A stretch of 64,000 bases of DNA. Origin: FEN-987 sp049521055. GTDB taxonomy: Archaea > Thermoproteota > Bathyarchaeia > 40CM-2-53-6. The stretch spans positions 1 through 64,000 of the forward strand of contig JBEKPE010000001.1 in assembly GCA_049521055.1 (NCBI GenBank). Direction: 5' to 3'. Under the pieces are notes generated by a model. It saw only the letters and a list, made by a program, of their open reading frames with translations. It was not told where the DNA came from and made no database searches. The position numbers and the translations under genes are program-made. Positions 51,093 to 59,661 of this stretch are shown piece after piece; the stretch's first letter is position 1; every line of letters starts with the position of its first letter.

Positions 51093-52853
51093 TCAGTTTA
51101 TGATTAGAGGCACGATCCTTTGGCTGTCAACGTCAAAGAGCCCTTTGTCTGTAATTCTTGCGTGTGATATTACTGGAAGTGCGAGCGTGGAGATTATCAG
51201 TATGGTTCCGTAATCGACGAGTCCGAGTTGCTCCTCCACCTTTCTGAATGCCAACAGTTTACCTGCGACGGTCTCAGCCTTTTCTTCCGACATGAGGCCT
51301 GCTACCGGCAGTTCAACTTCAGCCAAAACTTTTCCTCCGTTCACTGCAACCAGCCCACCTTGGCACTCGATTAGAGTGTTCGCTGCCACCGCCATATCTG
51401 ACGGGGTATTCCCCACAACAGTAAGGTTGTGTGAATCATGTGAAATTGTTGTAGCCAAGGCGCCTTCTTTCAGGCCGAATCTATCCAGGAAGCCAAGCGA
51501 CTTGTTTCTAGTCTTTCCGTGCCTTTCAAAAACGGCAACCGTTGCGCCATCGTGCTGCACAATATGGTCCTTGACAGTCACATCTTTTTCTTCAAAGTTG
51601 GTTAGGAAGCCCTGCATGGTTATCGTTCGGACTCTGATTGATCCACTCTCTTTTTCGACCCGCACCTGGAAATCATCCGGCGTCACTCTCTGAAGTTTCA
51701 CTGTGCGTGTTGCTTCTTTCGGGAAATGGGTTGTTGCAAGTTTTGTTACGAGCGTGCCATTCTCCGCTACGATTCTCCCGTTCGCGACAACCAACTTCAC
51801 CTTGAACTCATTCAAGTCTTTGACTAGTAGAATGTCAGCGATTTTTCCTGGGCTTATGGCGCCGCGGTCGAATAGGCGAAGGTGTTTGGCTGGGAAGAGG
51901 GTTGCTGAGCGAACTGCATCTATTGGATCGAACCCGTTCTGTATCGCTTTGCGCACAACGTCGTCCAAATGTCCATCTCGCATGAGATCGTCTGGCATTG
52001 TGTCGTCGGTAACAAGCAGCAGGCCTTGCTTGCTGGGAAGATTGGACAGCAACTTGACTAATCCGGGAACGAGGGAGAATTTCCTTAGTTTCGCGAACAT
52101 TCCTAGGCGGATTTCGCGGAGGATTATATCAAAATCAGCTTTGTAACCATGGTCTGCATCTACGGGAAAGTATTCGTGGTTTGCTTCAATTCCTGAGGCT
52201 GCGTAAGCGTTTGTTCCCTTTTCATCTAGATTCATGCAGTGACCATCGATAACGACTCCTGCCTCTCTGCCAGCCTTGACTATCTCAGTCATTCGTTTGT
52301 CGAGGTTGATCACACCACTGTAATCCATTACTTCAGCGAGGCCGATAACCCTCTCCCAACCAAGCATCTCTCTAACATCTGACACTTGGATTTCAGCCCC
52401 AGCCGTGTCCGCATTCAATACCGCGGGTACGCAGGTAGGAACGAGAACAAGGACCTTCAAAGGCAGACCTGCGCTGGAATCAAGCATCATCCTTACCCCA
52501 GCCTTCCCCAACACGTTCCCAATCTCATGCGGATCAATGGCTACAGTAGTTGTCCCATGCGGGAGAACGGCTTCAGCAAATCGCGGTGGGGTAACCATAC
52601 TGCTCTCAATGTGGAGATGCGAATCGATCAGGCCTTGAATGGCATACATTCCTTTCGCATCGAAAACATCCTTCGACTTAATTTCCTCTAGCTCCCCAAC
52701 ATAGGAGATTTTGTCACCACAAATCCCTATACTCGTCTCGTATTGCTCGCGCGTGTAAACGTTCACGAGCCGCACGTTTCTTAACACGAGATCGAACGGG
52801 GCGTCTCCGCGTGCAGTCTGAACCAGCCTTTCATATGTCATTATTGTAATCAT
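51093..52853 (-). CDS. ade: Adenine deaminase
   Basis: Adenine deaminase (Ade) hydrolyses adenine to hypoxanthine and ammonia in purine salvage. The metal-binding GLIDSHLHIESSMVTPPRFA, GTTTVAIDPHEIGNV, GHCMNLDEKGTNAYAASGIE, VTDDTMPDDLMRDGHLDDVV and SISHDSHNLTVVGNTPSDMA motifs leave no doubt, and the C-terminal domain (MSEEKAETVAGKLLAF) is complete. The frame is open from 52949, but the family pattern starts at MITIMTYERLVQTARGD, so ATG 52853 (or 52841) is preferred. It pairs functionally with the deaminase gene at 55590. Confidence 0.95.
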   Translation of the reverse strand: MITIMTYERLVQTARGDAPFDLVLRNVRLVNVYTREQYETSIGICGDKISYVGELEEIKSKDVFDAKGMYAIQGLIDSHLHIESSMVTPPRFAEAVLPHGTTTVAIDPHEIGNVLGKAGVRMMLDSSAGLPLKVLVLVPTCVPAVLNADTAGAEIQVSDVREMLGWERVIGLAEVMDYSGVINLDKRMTEIVKAGREAGVVIDGHCMNLDEKGTNAYAASGIEANHEYFPVDADHGYKADFDIILREIRLGMFAKLRKFSLVPGLVKLLSNLPSKQGLLLVTDDTMPDDLMRDGHLDDVVRKAIQNGFDPIDAVRSATLFPAKHLRLFDRGAISPGKIADILLVKDLNEFKVKLVVANGRIVAENGTLVTKLATTHFPKEATRTVKLQRVTPDDFQVRVEKESGSIRVRTITMQGFLTNFEEKDVTVKDHIVQHDGATVAVFERHGKTRNKSLGFLDRFGLKEGALATTISHDSHNLTVVGNTPSDMAVAANTLIECQGGLVAVNGGKVLAEVELPVAGLMSEEKAETVAGKLLAFRKVEEQLGLVDYGTILIISTLALPVISHARITDKGLFDVDSQRIVPLIIN

Positions 52854-53055
52854 CCCGAATCTGGCGCAACCTAGATTTGGCTTCTGTGGACCGATCCCGG
52901 TGATGGCGCAGGTGGGTTCTAGTACCTCTTCGTTGTGCATTACTTTCATTCGCCCATGCGGTACGATTCGTAACGTTCATTCTGGACTCACGTATGCTTC
53001 TATTCGCAACCCGTAGACCCGGAGTTCAAGCTGTCTCAAAGACTGTCCATGTGTT

Positions 53056-53130
53056 GGAGGGGTGTCAAACACCCCCCTGTCGGCTGTCTTACACCCGTAC
53101 CCTTCTTTTCAAGTGGGACCAAAATCCCAC
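53056..53130 (+). other. Two hairpins in the gap before vapC
   Basis: GGGGTGT pairs with ACACCCC (53059-53076, 3-nt loop), and GTGGGA (53113-53118) pairs with TCCCAC (53125-53130). They lie in the 310-base gap between adenine deaminase and vapC, where no gene is seen. They could be transcript ends for either side or a small structured RNA. Confidence 0.35.
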
Positions 53131-53164
53131 CCGTCCCCCCCAGTTTCGAACTTCCTGGTAGACC

Positions 53165-53554
53165 CTATATCATATGGGCTTCAGCCAACCCACGAAAGTG
53201 AGGGTCACCGGTAACGACCTTCCCCTGCCGGTCTCGCGCAGTCGAGAGAACAATTGAGTCAGCTAGGCCCCATCCCTGAACTTTTTTCTTCATCGCGACA
53301 TCAGTCTTAGCCGCTTCAACGGCCAAATTCTCATCAAGTGGAATAAGCGCGCTTCTTGACTTGATGAATGCTCTTCTGAGTTCAGCTTTTTGTTCATCTT
53401 CCGTTTTCAGAATCTTCGCGTATGTCTCCGCCAGACAAATTGAGGGTGTGAGTTTCTCATACGCTTCCGTGTCGATGATCTGTTTGACTTTTTGGCCGGC
53501 TTCGGTTCCCATGAAATATTCAAGCCATGCATAGGAATCCATGATGTACCTCAT
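53165..53554 (-). CDS. vapC: VapC-family PIN-domain toxin
   Basis: A 129-residue PIN-domain RNase. The acidic residues are in IMDSYAWLEYFMG (Asp), LAETYAKIL (Glu), GWGLADSIVLSTAR (Asp) and VVTGDPHFRGL (Asp). These form the metal site that cleaves RNA. It overlaps its upstream antitoxin by 4 nt, in the classic vapBC arrangement. The target RNA is unknown. Confidence 0.88.
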   Translation of the reverse strand: MRYIMDSYAWLEYFMGTEAGQKVKQIIDTEAYEKLTPSICLAETYAKILKTEDEQKAELRRAFIKSRSALIPLDENLAVEAAKTDVAMKKKVQGWGLADSIVLSTARDRQGKVVTGDPHFRGLAEAHMI

Positions 53555-53736
53555 AAGCGGTCCCTATGGTCTCGCATGTCTTTCAGTGACGTCCTTCTCA
53601 TTGTCCCGAACATACCCTCTCCCTTCAGAAGAGCTTCTGCAAGAATTGCATTGATAGCTTCGGACATGCCTCTGGGCCCGAACTTCTCCTTCAGGATCTC
53701 GTAGAGGTCTTCTCTAAGCAATACCGTTGTCTTCAT
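53551..53736 (-). CDS. vapB: VapB-type antitoxin
   Basis: A 61-residue protein (MKTTVLLREDLYEILKEKFG, then RGMSEAINAILAEALLKGEG) with the ribbon-helix-helix pattern: a strand with alternating residues followed by two helices. It overlaps vapC by 4 nt and probably represses the pair's promoter through its N-terminal domain. The C-terminal part (KDMRDHRDRL) would cover the toxin's active site. Confidence 0.8.
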   Translation of the reverse strand: MKTTVLLREDLYEILKEKFGPRGMSEAINAILAEALLKGEGMFGTMRRTSLKDMRDHRDRL

Positions 53737-53840
53737 TACGGATACGGTACCTTAACCCTAAACATAGATGTTTAAGCCTTACGGCAAGCGAGTCGAGAAT
53801 AGGTTTGCGATTCCACTCCCGGAGCCTTACGGGATGCTGA

Positions 53841-53892
53841 TGTGTTGCCAAACAATGAGGCAACACAATCGCTCAGATGGATTTGGTGAGCG
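53841..53892 (+). other. Two adjacent hairpins between vapB and the permease gene
   Basis: TGTGTTGCC (53841-53849) pairs perfectly with GGCAACACA (53859-53867) over a 9-nt loop, and CGCTCA (53870-53875) pairs with TGAGCG (53887-53892). Both lie in the 200-base gap between vapB and the permease stop. No T-run follows. They may be part of the permease 3' end or a small RNA. Confidence 0.4.
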
Positions 53893-53930
53893 AGGCGCCT
53901 AGGTGTAAGGATCGCCTTATTGTCTTGTGT

Positions 53931-55493
53931 TCATTCGGGGGGGATTTCTTTGTAGGCGAGTGTTATGTCGATTCCTCGTTTTCCGTGGTAGTACTTGGAA
54001 ATTCCGTATAGGACCAGGCCTGTTAGAAATGAGGCTGCTACGTATGAGTAGGCGAATGTGTTTCCGCCCCAAACCGATGGAAACGCTAGGAACTGGTAAA
54101 GCAGGTATAGAAATACGAGTGAGGTGAAGGTTCCACAGGATAACAGTAACCATTTCGCCTGTCCCTTCTCCTTCCTAACTCCATACACCGCTCCTGCTGC
54201 TCCGATGGAGGCGAAGTAAATCATCGAGGCGATGACGCTTCCGTACAGGGATACCAAAGTTCCATAGAGGAAGGAGGCCCCGCCGATCAGGAATACAACT
54301 ACGACGAGATCAATCAGGTGTGCCACTACGGGGGAACCCCATTTGGGAGTGACGTACGCAATTTTTGATGGTAGGAAGCGGTCGAATGCTTCGGCGAAGA
54401 GATACCGAGAAACGAGAATTATCCCGTATGCAAGGATAGCGACGTTCCAGAGAATCCATCCTAGCCCAATGAACCATGACAAGGCGAGGTTGTTGGATAC
54501 TCCCATCGCTAGAGTCCAAAAGTTGAACGAGTACGTATACACCAAAGTGGAGTTGGCCAAGGCGGCCGTAATGAATTCGAACCCTCCTACAAAGTACATC
54601 GTCGCGAACGAACCGGTAACGAGTAAGAAGATGATGAATGCTGCGATTGGGATGTTCCATTTGAGGGTTTTATTTCCGCCTTTGAGTTCAGATGCTACGG
54701 CTGGGCCTGCGAAGACCCATGGGTAAACGAAGATTGCGAAGAACGGAAGCATCATAATTGTGGCATTGAAATCGAACGTAGACCCTGTATAAGACGCAGC
54801 GACCTTTGCGTAGGTCGTATTCGCGCCGATGCTGTTGAGGAAGTCCATGTAACTCGACACTCCTGCCCTACCGGCAGAGAGGAGTGCGAGGTTACCGGCG
54901 ATCATACTAATGACACCGACAGTAGTGCATACTGCTACAAGTTTGTATCCGAACTTGGGTCTCCAGATATTCACGCCTATCATTACACCGAAGATGATGG
55001 CCCCAAGGATGAACTGGGACACAACGTCAGCCCCTTGAATGTTCCCAGGTAAAGCGAGACCAAGGCAACTTGTGATTCCGCAACTTGTGTAACCCAAAGA
55101 GGCTCCTACTGAACCGATTGCAAAGATTGTTGAAAGCGTAATCAGCGCAAGATATGCCATCGTCTCGAGGGCTGGACCCATAAACGCTAGGGATCCTCCC
55201 AACCATCCGCCGAATGTCCGTGAAAGCCAGACATAATCTCCGCCCGTTCTGGGTATGCGTTGTGTCATCATCGTGTAGACGACAATTTGTGGGATAGAAA
55301 GCACGAACGCAATAATCGATCCATACACAAGGTTTACGCCAGATATGGTTGGCAGCAAAACCATCGTGAAACCCACAACAGCAAGCGCCGCTCCGGCTGA
55401 CATGTCAGCTATGTTGAGAGCGACCGCGTCAAAGAGAGAGACGTTCTTGATTAGTCCGGTAGCTTCACGAACGAAAACAGCACCTTTAGCCAA
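53931..55493 (-). CDS. APC-family amino acid/nucleobase permease
   Basis: A 520-residue transporter with about twelve hydrophobic segments. The N-terminal SLFDAVALNIADMSAGAALA and RIPRTGGDYVWLSRTFGGWL segments, and PWVFAGPAVASELKGG are typical of APC amino acid permeases (helix 1 and the substrate-helix 6 region). It is divergent from the adenosine/adenine-deaminase gene and close to adenine deaminase. This suggests uptake of an amino acid or a purine-related amine, but the substrate is not visible. Confidence 0.88.
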   Translation of the reverse strand: MAKGAVFVREATGLIKNVSLFDAVALNIADMSAGAALAVVGFTMVLLPTISGVNLVYGSIIAFVLSIPQIVVYTMMTQRIPRTGGDYVWLSRTFGGWLGGSLAFMGPALETMAYLALITLSTIFAIGSVGASLGYTSCGITSCLGLALPGNIQGADVVSQFILGAIIFGVMIGVNIWRPKFGYKLVAVCTTVGVISMIAGNLALLSAGRAGVSSYMDFLNSIGANTTYAKVAASYTGSTFDFNATIMMLPFFAIFVYPWVFAGPAVASELKGGNKTLKWNIPIAAFIIFLLVTGSFATMYFVGGFEFITAALANSTLVYTYSFNFWTLAMGVSNNLALSWFIGLGWILWNVAILAYGIILVSRYLFAEAFDRFLPSKIAYVTPKWGSPVVAHLIDLVVVVFLIGGASFLYGTLVSLYGSVIASMIYFASIGAAGAVYGVRKEKGQAKWLLLSCGTFTSLVFLYLLYQFLAFPSVWGGNTFAYSYVAASFLTGLVLYGISKYYHGKRGIDITLAYKEIPPE

Positions 55494-55589
55494 TCAGTCT
55501 TCCCTAGAACGCCATTCGTAACGTCTGTTCGCATAAAAGACTTTGTTGACACTTTCAGATGACGGCGGACCTGATCGTTACAAAGATTT

Positions 55590-56633
55590 ATGAACGCACC
55601 CAAAAATAAAGCCCGAAGGCCAACTTTGTCAAGTAGAATTGACCAAATGATCTACGAATTTCCCAAGGCTGAGTTACACCTTCACATAGAGGGCACGTTT
55701 GAGCCGGAACTGATGTTTGAAATAGCGCAGCGAAACAAAGTCAAACTTCCGTACAAAACCGTGGATGAGGTTCGAAACGCCTACAAGTTCACGGACCTCC
55801 AATCATTCTTGGACATATACTACAACGCGATGAGCGTTCTTCTTCACGAACAGGACTTTTACGAGCTGACCATGGCTTATCTGAAGCGTGCCTCATCCCA
55901 AGGGGTTCGCCACGCTGAAATCTTCTTCGACCCCCAAGCCCACACAGATCGCCATGTACCTTTCGACACCGTTGTCAACGGAATAAGTCACGCTCTCAGC
56001 GACGGCCAGAAGAGCATGGGAATGACATCCAAACTGATAATGTGCTTCCTAAGAGACCTCTCAGCGGCTTCCGCGATGCAAATGCTGGACAACGCTTTCT
56101 CGTACAAAGACAAGATTTTCGCGGTGGGTTTGGACTCGAAAGAACTCGGGAATCCTCCCAGTAAGTTTCAGGAAGTGTTCACGAAAGCAAGGAAAGGAGG
56201 CTTCGTAGCAGTCGCACACGCAGGAGAAGAGGCTCCCCCCGAATATGTGTGGGAAGCTTTAGAATTATTGGGGGTGTCTCGGATCGATCATGGATACCAC
56301 TCCCTCGAGGACCCAAAATTAGTTGAAAAACTTGTGAAGGATCAAATCCCCCTAACCGCCTGCCCATTGGCCAGCGTCGGGGTTCAGTACTTTGAGTCCA
56401 TGGATAAGTTCCCGATCAAGAGAATGCTCGATCTAGGCTTGCTTGTGATGCTGAATTCTGACGATCCCGCGTATTTCGGGGGGTATGTGGCTGAGAATTA
56501 CAAGGCAGTCGCTGACGCGCTGAGGCTCACCGAGCAGGATATCCTCAAACTTTTGAAGAACTCATTCAAGGCTTCATTCCTAGAAGAGAACTCCAAACAG
56601 CGTTATATCGCACAACTAGACGAAAAATTCTGA
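55590..56633 (+). CDS. Adenosine deaminase/adenine deaminase family protein (Add-like)
   Basis: A 347-residue zinc hydrolase. KAELHLHIEGTFEPELMFEI (metal-binding HxH), VAHAGEEAPPEYVWEALELL, RIDHGYHSLEDPKLVEKLV and VMLNSDDPAYFGGYVAENY (metal Asp-Asp) follow the adenosine deaminase pattern. The sequence is closer to the branch that deaminates adenine (Aah1-like) than to classical adenosine deaminase, so the base itself may be the substrate. It lies next to ade and a permease, consistent with purine scavenging. Confidence 0.85.
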   Translation: MNAPKNKARRPTLSSRIDQMIYEFPKAELHLHIEGTFEPELMFEIAQRNKVKLPYKTVDEVRNAYKFTDLQSFLDIYYNAMSVLLHEQDFYELTMAYLKRASSQGVRHAEIFFDPQAHTDRHVPFDTVVNGISHALSDGQKSMGMTSKLIMCFLRDLSAASAMQMLDNAFSYKDKIFAVGLDSKELGNPPSKFQEVFTKARKGGFVAVAHAGEEAPPEYVWEALELLGVSRIDHGYHSLEDPKLVEKLVKDQIPLTACPLASVGVQYFESMDKFPIKRMLDLGLLVMLNSDDPAYFGGYVAENYKAVADALRLTEQDILKLLKNSFKASFLEENSKQRYIAQLDEKF

Positions 56634-56707
56634 ACCGACCGCGATAATTCTCACCACGTCACTGCAAAGGTAACGGTATCGAGACGTCGACTATCTTGCT
56701 CTATAAC

Positions 56708-57055
56708 TCAGGGGGGTGTGGTTTGTTCAACTTCGACGTTCTCGTCTTCCTCATATTCGTCTTCGTCTTCTCCTTGCGAGAGTGTGATTTCAATGGTTGA
56801 AATATTGCCTCGAGTGCCGTCGTAGCGGGTGACGTCTTCTGATCCGAGGTTTATGCTTTTGACGATAACGTCTCTGAGGAAACTATGCTTTAGCATTTGT
56901 ACGGTGTCGATGGCTTTCTCTATTGCTTGGCCTCTTGCCCTGACCATGACTTTCCCGTTGCCCGAATTGAAGAGGGTTACGCAGGCCGTCACGTAGTTCA
57001 TAATGGGTTTCTTGCCAATTCGAACAAGGTTCGGCTGACTCATCGAACACACCAT
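56708..57055 (-). CDS. albA: DNA/RNA-binding protein Alba
   Basis: A 115-residue Alba chromatin protein. VRIGKKPIMNYVTACVTLFN contains the lysine near the N-terminus known to be acetylated in Sulfolobus Alba, and GQAIEKAIDTVQMLKHSFLR completes the fold. Unusually, the C-terminus extends into an acidic tail (DEDEYEEDENVEVEQ) not seen in the short crenarchaeal Albas. A start at MSQPNLVRIG, 12 nt later, is equally plausible. Confidence 0.9.
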   Translation of the reverse strand: MVCSMSQPNLVRIGKKPIMNYVTACVTLFNSGNGKVMVRARGQAIEKAIDTVQMLKHSFLRDVIVKSINLGSEDVTRYDGTRGNISTIEITLSQGEDEDEYEEDENVEVEQTTPP

Positions 57056-57176
57056 AGCAAAATTGTTGGATTACTCGTGAAGAGCGTTGTCTTTCAGGGT
57101 TTTCTGGGAAAGAACCTCTCGCGTTCTATTAAGATTGTTCGACGAAAGAATTCATTATTAAAATAGCTTGTTCTCT

Positions 57177-58166
57177 CTATCCACCAATGGTATGCATCGG
57201 CCGAATGTGTTCGAGCGGTTCATACTTCTTGAGCAGTGTCTCAACACCGGGCGCCTTCCGCAGGATCGCGTCGCGCATGAAAGTGATGATGGTTTCATCG
57301 GTGGCTCCGCCTCTGAGTAGGGGCCTGAGATCGAATCCTGTTCGATCAAATAGGCAGGGGACTATTTTGCCGTCGGCGGAGATGCGTATTCTGTCGCAAT
57401 CGGAGCAGAATGGTTGGGTTATTGAAGTGATTATTCCGATCTCTCCTTTTCCGTCTTGGAACTTGTAGAGCTTTGCTGTGCTGCCGGCTTGTCGCGGGAC
57501 TGAATCCAATTCGTAGTGTTCTCGAATTTTCTCCACGATCTCATTTCCGCTGACTACTTTATCCATGCCCCAATGCCGCTCGCCGTCGAAAGGCATGTAC
57601 TCAATGAACCTAACCGTCACGTCACCTGCCTTTGCAAGAGAAGCTAGGTCAACTACCTCGTCATCATTGCATCCTCGAATGATCACGGCGTTTATTTTGA
57701 GAGGCTTGAAGCCGCTTGATTTCGCCGCTTTTATTCCAGCGACGACGGTTTCGAGGACTCCGCCTCCCGTTATCTGGCTGAACCTTTCGGGCTTGAGGCT
57801 GTGAAGGCTTACAGTGATTCCCTTCAACCCTGCTCGCTTTAGGGCTGAGGCTTTCTCAGATAGGAGGAATCCGTTGGTTGTCATGCTGAGCTGGCGGAGG
57901 TTAGGAATGTTAGCTAAGAGCGCGACAAGCTGCTCGATGTCGCGGCGCATTAGGGGTTCGCCGCCACTGAGACGTATGTTCTCTACACCCATACCCACGC
58001 ATAGGGATGCGACACGCCGAATCTCCTCATAACTGAGAATCTCGCTGTGCGGTAACCAGACCGGGTGTGTGGGCATACAGAACTGACAGCGGAAGTTACA
58101 GCGGTCCGTAACCGAAATCCGAAGCTTACGCGCAACGCGCCCAAAAGAATCGGTTAGAACCGACAC
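57177..58166 (-). CDS. moaA: GTP 3',8-cyclase MoaA
   Basis: A 329-residue radical-SAM enzyme for the first step of molybdopterin synthesis. The N-terminal CNFRCQFC cluster motif (C-x3-C-x2-C with an upstream Cys), IRLSGGEPLMRRDIEQLVAL, the MTTNGFLLS strand, the C-terminal CSDCDRIRISADGKIVPCLF cluster site and the final Gly-Gly are all present. Length is normal. MoaA supports the molybdenum theme of the MobA-like gene at 35367. Confidence 0.95.
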   Translation of the reverse strand: MSVLTDSFGRVARKLRISVTDRCNFRCQFCMPTHPVWLPHSEILSYEEIRRVASLCVGMGVENIRLSGGEPLMRRDIEQLVALLANIPNLRQLSMTTNGFLLSEKASALKRAGLKGITVSLHSLKPERFSQITGGGVLETVVAGIKAAKSSGFKPLKINAVIIRGCNDDEVVDLASLAKAGDVTVRFIEYMPFDGERHWGMDKVVSGNEIVEKIREHYELDSVPRQAGSTAKLYKFQDGKGEIGIITSITQPFCSDCDRIRISADGKIVPCLFDRTGFDLRPLLRGGATDETIITFMRDAILRKAPGVETLLKKYEPLEHIRPMHTIGG

Positions 58167-58244
58167 CAGACCTTAAACCGCCTGGGTAGCATGCTGAATT
58201 TCGACCATTTAAAGGCTGATTTCAATCAGTAAAGGTGTGGAGGC

Positions 58245-58361
58245 ATGTATTCAAGGCAAAAAGCAGTCGCTAAGACCGATGCAAGAATTCTCCTAGCCGA
58301 CGGCCTAGCCTCGTATGGCCCAGCCGCAGAAACCCTAAGCCGCCTAAGTAACATAGGCTAA
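58245..58361 (+). CDS. Very small hypothetical protein
   Basis: A 38-residue frame (MYSRQKAVAKTDARILLADG, then LASYGPAAETLSRLSNIG) preceded by GTGGAGGC, a good ribosome-binding site 4-9 nt before the ATG, and by the AT-rich ATTTAAAG. Ala/Leu-rich helical composition suggests real coding potential. Its 3' end is only 12 nt from transposon copy 3. No family is recognised. Confidence 0.4.
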   Translation: MYSRQKAVAKTDARILLADGLASYGPAAETLSRLSNIG

Positions 58362-58373
58362 AAATGCATCATT

Positions 58374-59623
58374 GGTTCTGTTAACTTGTTGGCTCATGAG
58401 GCCTTAACTCGTTAACTCGCTTCCATCGACTTTCAGGATTACCTTCCGAGGGTTCCTGTACCATCGCTTCAACTGGAAGCGCGATTGGCGCGAACCTCAC
58501 GCCTCTCGCCAGAATGTTTCTGGCCGCGTTCACATCCCTATCTACGTTCACCCTGCACGATGGACATCTCAGCAGTCGTTTCTCTTCGGGTATTCTCGCC
58601 ATGCGAGACCCACATATCGAACACTTCGCTGACGTCCCGTGCGGATAAACATAGATAACTGGCAAACCTTCCCAGCGAGCTTTATACTCGATCTGACGTT
58701 GTAACTCCGCATACGACCAAGAATTCATTCTCCCTCGATACCATCGACCTTGACCGTTTCCACGTTGATACAACTTCCGAACCCCAGTGAGTTGCTCCAT
58801 GACGATGCCGAAATCGCGGGTCTTGGCTTGTTGCACAATCATTTTGGATGCTTGATGGAGAATTCGCTTAACCTTCTCCTGTTGCTTCCGACCATACTTG
58901 CTGGTTATTTCGCGGCGGGTGCGCACATCGTTTCTCCTCATGTGAGATCGTATCTCGCGGTAAGTAGCCTTTACCCGTGTCGCGCCGGAGAGGTCATGTT
59001 TCATGATCGAACCGTTCGTGGAGGCTAATGTAACATTGTTCAGGTTCCGATCAATGCCGATGAAGCCATCCGGCTTGATCGCCGCCACATGTTTCGCATA
59101 TGCAAGCGACAGCTTGTCTTGTGTCAACGTGACCGAACGAACTGTGTGTTTACGAATTGTTGCCTGAACATGGGGGGTTAGAGGGATTCTGATCCTTTCC
59201 TTGGGATGATGGGGTAGTAACAAGTAACCATTCTTGATCTTGAAACCGTAGCATGTGGTCAACCGCAAACGTCGAACATGCGGGGTTGTTGGCTTCTTCC
59301 CATATCTTGTAGTTCTACGATAGTTCCGGAGGATACCTGTTGCGCTGCTCATGGCGCATAGCTTGTAGTAGCTCATAGAATCGTACTCCGTAAGTTGTTT
59401 GTACGATTTCAGAGACAGAGCCTTGAGGCTCGTGACATTCTCCGCCAGACCAACCTCTATGCAGGTGTTCGTCATCTGGCGGAAATCGTTAAGCATCCGT
59501 AGAATCTCGGGCCTGGGTTCGTAGTATTGTTGAACGGTTTTGATCGCCCGCATAGCCTAACCTCAACTTTCAATGTCTATTAGCGATGAGAGGTCAGTGA
59601 AACCAATGAGCCGATAAGTTAAC
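58374..59623 (-). mobile_element. TnpB-only transposon, copy 3
   Basis: The left end GTTAACTTGTTGGCTCAT starts at 58380, preceded by GGTTCT (58374-58379). The right end ATGAGCCGATAAGTTAAC ends at 59623. It is closely related to copy 2 over its whole length and again has only tnpB. It is inserted in an intergenic region between a small ORF and the bicupin gene, so no gene is obviously lost. Confidence 0.82.
58381..59553 (-). CDS. tnpB: RNA-guided endonuclease TnpB (copy 3)
   Basis: A 390-residue intact TnpB, closely related to copy 2. RuvC residues lie in GFIGIDRNLNNVTLAS (Asp), FGIVMEQLTGVRKLY (Glu) and VDRDVNAARNILARG (Asp), and the zinc finger is CSICGS..CPSCRV. Its omega-RNA should be transcribed from the 3' region and use the flank beyond 58374 (AATGATGCATTTTTAGCC on the minus strand) as guide. 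Near-identity of copies 2 and 3 suggests recent spread. Confidence 0.92.
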   Translation of the reverse strand: MRAIKTVQQYYEPRPEILRMLNDFRQMTNTCIEVGLAENVTSLKALSLKSYKQLTEYDSMSYYKLCAMSSATGILRNYRRTTRYGKKPTTPHVRRLRLTTCYGFKIKNGYLLLPHHPKERIRIPLTPHVQATIRKHTVRSVTLTQDKLSLAYAKHVAAIKPDGFIGIDRNLNNVTLASTNGSIMKHDLSGATRVKATYREIRSHMRRNDVRTRREITSKYGRKQQEKVKRILHQASKMIVQQAKTRDFGIVMEQLTGVRKLYQRGNGQGRWYRGRMNSWSYAELQRQIEYKARWEGLPVIYVYPHGTSAKCSICGSRMARIPEEKRLLRCPSCRVNVDRDVNAARNILARGVRFAPIALPVEAMVQEPSEGNPESRWKRVNELRPHEPTS

Positions 59624-59661
59624 AGAGCCCTAATTTTCATTACTACGGGCTAAGTGAAAGC

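Noticed and set aside
51093..52949. Longer adenine deaminase start at 52949
   Set aside because: The extra 32 residues have no family similarity; a later ATG fits the conserved N-terminus.
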